Shown: one piece after another, positions 61,891 to 64,000 of the stretch | Numbering within the stretch: the first letter of the stretch is position 1 | How the letters are laid out: every line of letters starts with the position of its first letter | Origin: Qiania dongpingensis | GTDB lineage: Bacteria > Bacillota > Clostridia > Lachnospirales > Lachnospiraceae | Assembly: GCF_014337195.1 (NCBI RefSeq) | Contig: NZ_CP060634.1 | Location: 2,170,001-2,234,000 of the forward strand | DNA length: 64,000 nt | Direction of reading: 5' to 3' | Position numbers and translations under genes: made by a program | The notes under the pieces: generated by a model | The model's input: the letters and a program-made list of their open reading frames with translations, nothing else | What the model was told of the DNA's origin: nothing | Database searches by the model: none

Positions 61891-62785
61891 AATTTTAAAA
61901 CGTATGAAAAAAAGGGCGAGGCTCTGGGTACAGGTTGGATTTTCTGCCCTTACCAATGGATATCTGCTGGGCTTTGTAAAGGGAAAGATTTTTACGGGGC
62001 CGACAAAAGCTGTATGTGTTCCAGGGCTTAACTGTTACTCCTGTCCCGGAGCTCTGGGCTCCTGCCCCATCGGTTCTCTGCAGGCGGTGCTGGGCAGCAG
62101 GAATTACAAATTTTCCTTTTATGTGATTGGGTTTCTCATGCTGATCGGATCTCTGGCAGGACGGTTTGTATGCGGATGGCTTTGTCCGTTTGGACTCATC
62201 CAGGATCTGCTTTATAAAATTCCTTTTATTAAGAAACGGAAAAACCTGCCCGGGCACAAGGTGCTGGTCTGGATGAAGTATGTGATACTGGCGGTATTTG
62301 TTATAATCCTTCCCCTGTTCGCTGTGGATATCGTTGGACAGGGAAGCCCCTGGTTTTGCCAGTATATCTGTCCCAGCGGGACACTTACGGGAGGAATACC
62401 ACTGGTGTTGCTCAATGAACCGCTCCGGGGCGCCATCGGCTGGCTGTTCCAATGGAAAATGGCCATACTGCTTCTCATGATTTTCTTGTCTGTCATCGTA
62501 TACAGGCCCTTCTGCAAATATGTATGTCCTCTGGGCGCTGTATACAGCTTGTTTAATCCAATTGCACTGTACCGGTATCAGGTGGACGCGGAAAAATGCA
62601 CAAAATGCGGCAAATGTCAAAAAGCCTGTAAGATGGATATTCGAGTGTGGGAAACACCGAACAGCCGGGAATGTATCCGGTGCGGGGACTGCCTGAAAAG
62701 CTGCCCCCATGGAGCAATCTGCAGCAGCATGGGAAAGAAGAAGGAGACTATCATAGTAAAGGACGGACAACAGAATGACAAGTGA
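61883..62785 (+). CDS. NapH/CcoG-like 4Fe-4S membrane protein
   Basis: 300 residues starting at TTG 61883, where GGAG is about 11 bases upstream; an ATG at 61904 lacks one. About five membrane segments are present, with cysteine motifs CGWLCPFG, CQYICPSG and CKYVCPLG on the membrane faces. The C-terminal ferredoxin part has CTKCGKCQKAC and CIRCGDCLKSCP, two 4Fe-4S clusters. Such proteins pass electrons across or along the membrane, here probably to the TlpA-like thiol protein. It overlaps the Rrf2 gene by 11 bases. Confidence 0.9.
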   Translation: MAEILKRMKKRARLWVQVGFSALTNGYLLGFVKGKIFTGPTKAVCVPGLNCYSCPGALGSCPIGSLQAVLGSRNYKFSFYVIGFLMLIGSLAGRFVCGWLCPFGLIQDLLYKIPFIKKRKNLPGHKVLVWMKYVILAVFVIILPLFAVDIVGQGSPWFCQYICPSGTLTGGIPLVLLNEPLRGAIGWLFQWKMAILLLMIFLSVIVYRPFCKYVCPLGAVYSLFNPIALYRYQVDAEKCTKCGKCQKACKMDIRVWETPNSRECIRCGDCLKSCPHGAICSSMGKKKETIIVKDGQQNDK

Positions 62786-63197
62786 ATTTTCAATCGCGGT
62801 ACATGCTCTTGTATATCTAAACCATAAGGGGACTACTCTGGCCAGCGAGGCCCTGGCAGAGAATGTGTGCACCAATCCGGCGCGCATCAGGAAGGTCATG
62901 GCAAAAATGAAGAAAAAAGGTCTGGTGGGGACAAAAGAGGGGCTGAACGGGGGCTATTACATGGTATGGAAAGCGGAGGAGGTGAATCTCCGCCAGATAT
63001 GCGAGGCTCTGGAGGTGGATATGGTGAAAGCGTCCTGGCGGTCAGGGAGTCTGGACATGGACTGCCTGGTTGCATCCGGCATGGCCGGGGTCATGGATGG
63101 AATATACGGGGAGCTGAATGAGCTCTGCAAAAAAAGGCTGGAAAACATGACCATCCAGGATATTGACGATCAGATTTTTAAAGGGAATAAAAAATAA
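62775..63197 (+). CDS. Rrf2-family regulator
   Basis: 140 residues. The winged helix has FSIAVHALVYLNHKG, NPARIRKVMAKMKKKGLV and GLNGGYYM, the typical Rrf2 pattern. A single conserved-like cysteine (MDCLVASG) lies near residue 96, whereas iron-sulfur Rrf2 proteins such as IscR have three, so cluster binding is uncertain. It overlaps the iron-sulfur gene and probably controls the whole redox cluster. Confidence 0.88.
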   Translation: MTSEFSIAVHALVYLNHKGTTLASEALAENVCTNPARIRKVMAKMKKKGLVGTKEGLNGGYYMVWKAEEVNLRQICEALEVDMVKASWRSGSLDMDCLVASGMAGVMDGIYGELNELCKKRLENMTIQDIDDQIFKGNKK

Positions 63198-63222
63198 TAA
63201 GAGTCGGAAAGGGGCAAACAGG

Positions 63223-64000
63223 ATGGAACGATATGATGCGATAATCATCGGATTTGGAAAAGGGGGAAAAACACTGGCTGCCAAGCTGGGAGCTCAGGGG
63301 AAAAGAGTTGCCATGATCGAAAAGGATTCGGGCATGTATGGCGGGACCTGTATCAATGTCGGATGTATTCCGTCAAAATCTTTGGTGAGGAGTTCGGGAA
63401 TCGCCGCGCTCCATCCTGAGAAAAGCTTCGAGGAAAAAGCACGGGAATATAAGGCGGCGATCGAAGAGAAGAGACGCCTTACGGCCGCACTCCGTGGAAA
63501 GAATTTTTCAAAGCTGGATGATATGGAACATGTGACGGTATATAATGGAACCGCCTCCTTTATCTCCAATACAGTTGTATCGGTAAAGACAGAGAATGAA
63601 ACCTTCTCATTGGAAGGAGAAAAAATATTTATAAATACCGGCGGGACACCGGTGATTCCTCCCATTGAGGGACTTGTAGGGAACCCGTATGTGTATACCA
63701 GCGCTGAGCTGATGGATCTGGATATCCTTCCGGAGCGTCTGGTCATCATCGGGGGCGGATACATAGGTTTGGAATTCGCGTCCATGTATTCCGGTTTTGG
63801 CACAAAGGTCACGATCCTGCAGGATGGGGAAACCTTCCTGAAGAGAGAAGACAGGGATATGGCAGAAGCGATTCGTTCCATTCTGGAAGAACGGGGAGTG
63901 GAATTCAGGCTGGGAGCTAAGATACAAAAGGTGGAAGCGAAGGAAGGTTATGCGGAGACGCGCATTTTGTGGGAAGGGGCAGAGATGCTCCTCCAGTCTC
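63223..64000 (+). CDS. Pyridine nucleotide-disulfide oxidoreductase (C-terminus beyond window)
   Basis: 259 codons are visible; the gene runs off the window. FAD binding is DAIIIGFGKGGKTLA. The redox-active disulfide is GGTCINVGCIPSKS (CxxxxC). The NAD(P)H-binding block is VIIGGGYIGLEFASMYSGFG. The protein belongs to the class I disulfide reductases near mercuric reductase and RclA. It follows the Rrf2 gene by 25 bases and probably belongs to this redox operon. The substrate is unknown. Confidence 0.88.
   Translation, partial: MERYDAIIIGFGKGGKTLAAKLGAQGKRVAMIEKDSGMYGGTCINVGCIPSKSLVRSSGIAALHPEKSFEEKAREYKAAIEEKRRLTAALRGKNFSKLDDMEHVTVYNGTASFISNTVVSVKTENETFSLEGEKIFINTGGTPVIPPIEGLVGNPYVYTSAELMDLDILPERLVIIGGGYIGLEFASMYSGFGTKVTILQDGETFLKREDRDMAEAIRSILEERGVEFRLGAKIQKVEAKEGYAETRILWEGAEMLLQS

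Overview
The window looks like a chromosomal stretch from a Gram-positive gut Clostridia, most likely Lachnospiraceae. I infer this from strong AGGAGG-type ribosome sites, consensus sigma-A promoters, lipoprotein signals, a Bce-type peptide-sensing module, pyruvate phosphate dikinase, and very large PAS-rich hybrid kinases. GC is near 50 percent. No rRNA, tRNA, CRISPR array or transposase was seen. The species is not determined.

Layout. 1-5000: a LacI-type regulator (cut by the window edge) faces a fused dihydroxyacetone-kinase-like gene and an L-fucose-isomerase-like gene, with several palindromic operator candidates between. 5800-8300: plsC, uridine phosphorylase and an APH-fold kinase. 9200-29600: a roughly 20 kb signalling operon with a REC-GGDEF-EAL-REC-GGDEF protein, four hybrid histidine kinases, one free Hpt protein, an orphan solute-binding lipoprotein and a regulator with two GntR-type DNA-binding domains. 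29700-33600: alkaline phosphatase, a YibE/F membrane protein and MntP. 33600-37500: a radical SAM enzyme, TetR, an MGDG-synthase-like glycosyltransferase and PlsY, probably a membrane-lipid locus. 38600-43200: a Bce-like two-component system and ABC transporter with a well-placed operator. 43270-46600: phosphatase, endonuclease IV, DUF3786 and a membrane protein. 46670-51290: DeoR regulator divergent from a sugar operon (class II aldolase, FGGY kinase, RpiB-like isomerase, aldo/keto reductase). 51600-58700: methyltransferase, Hsp33, PPDK, hydrolase lipoprotein and an XRE regulator pair. 59660-64000: amidohydrolase, then a thiol/iron-sulfur redox cluster with an Rrf2 regulator, cut by the window edge.

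The most unusual feature is a family of about 720-740 bp intergenic repeats (five copies plus one fragment). They are rich in hairpins. One hairpin keeps its pairing through compensatory changes between copies. The repeats are often joined to a second, 65 bp repeat made of three tight hairpins. One end of the long element carries a conserved promoter-like sequence that points into the neighbouring gene in four of five places. The element may be a large structured RNA, a non-autonomous mobile element, or both.
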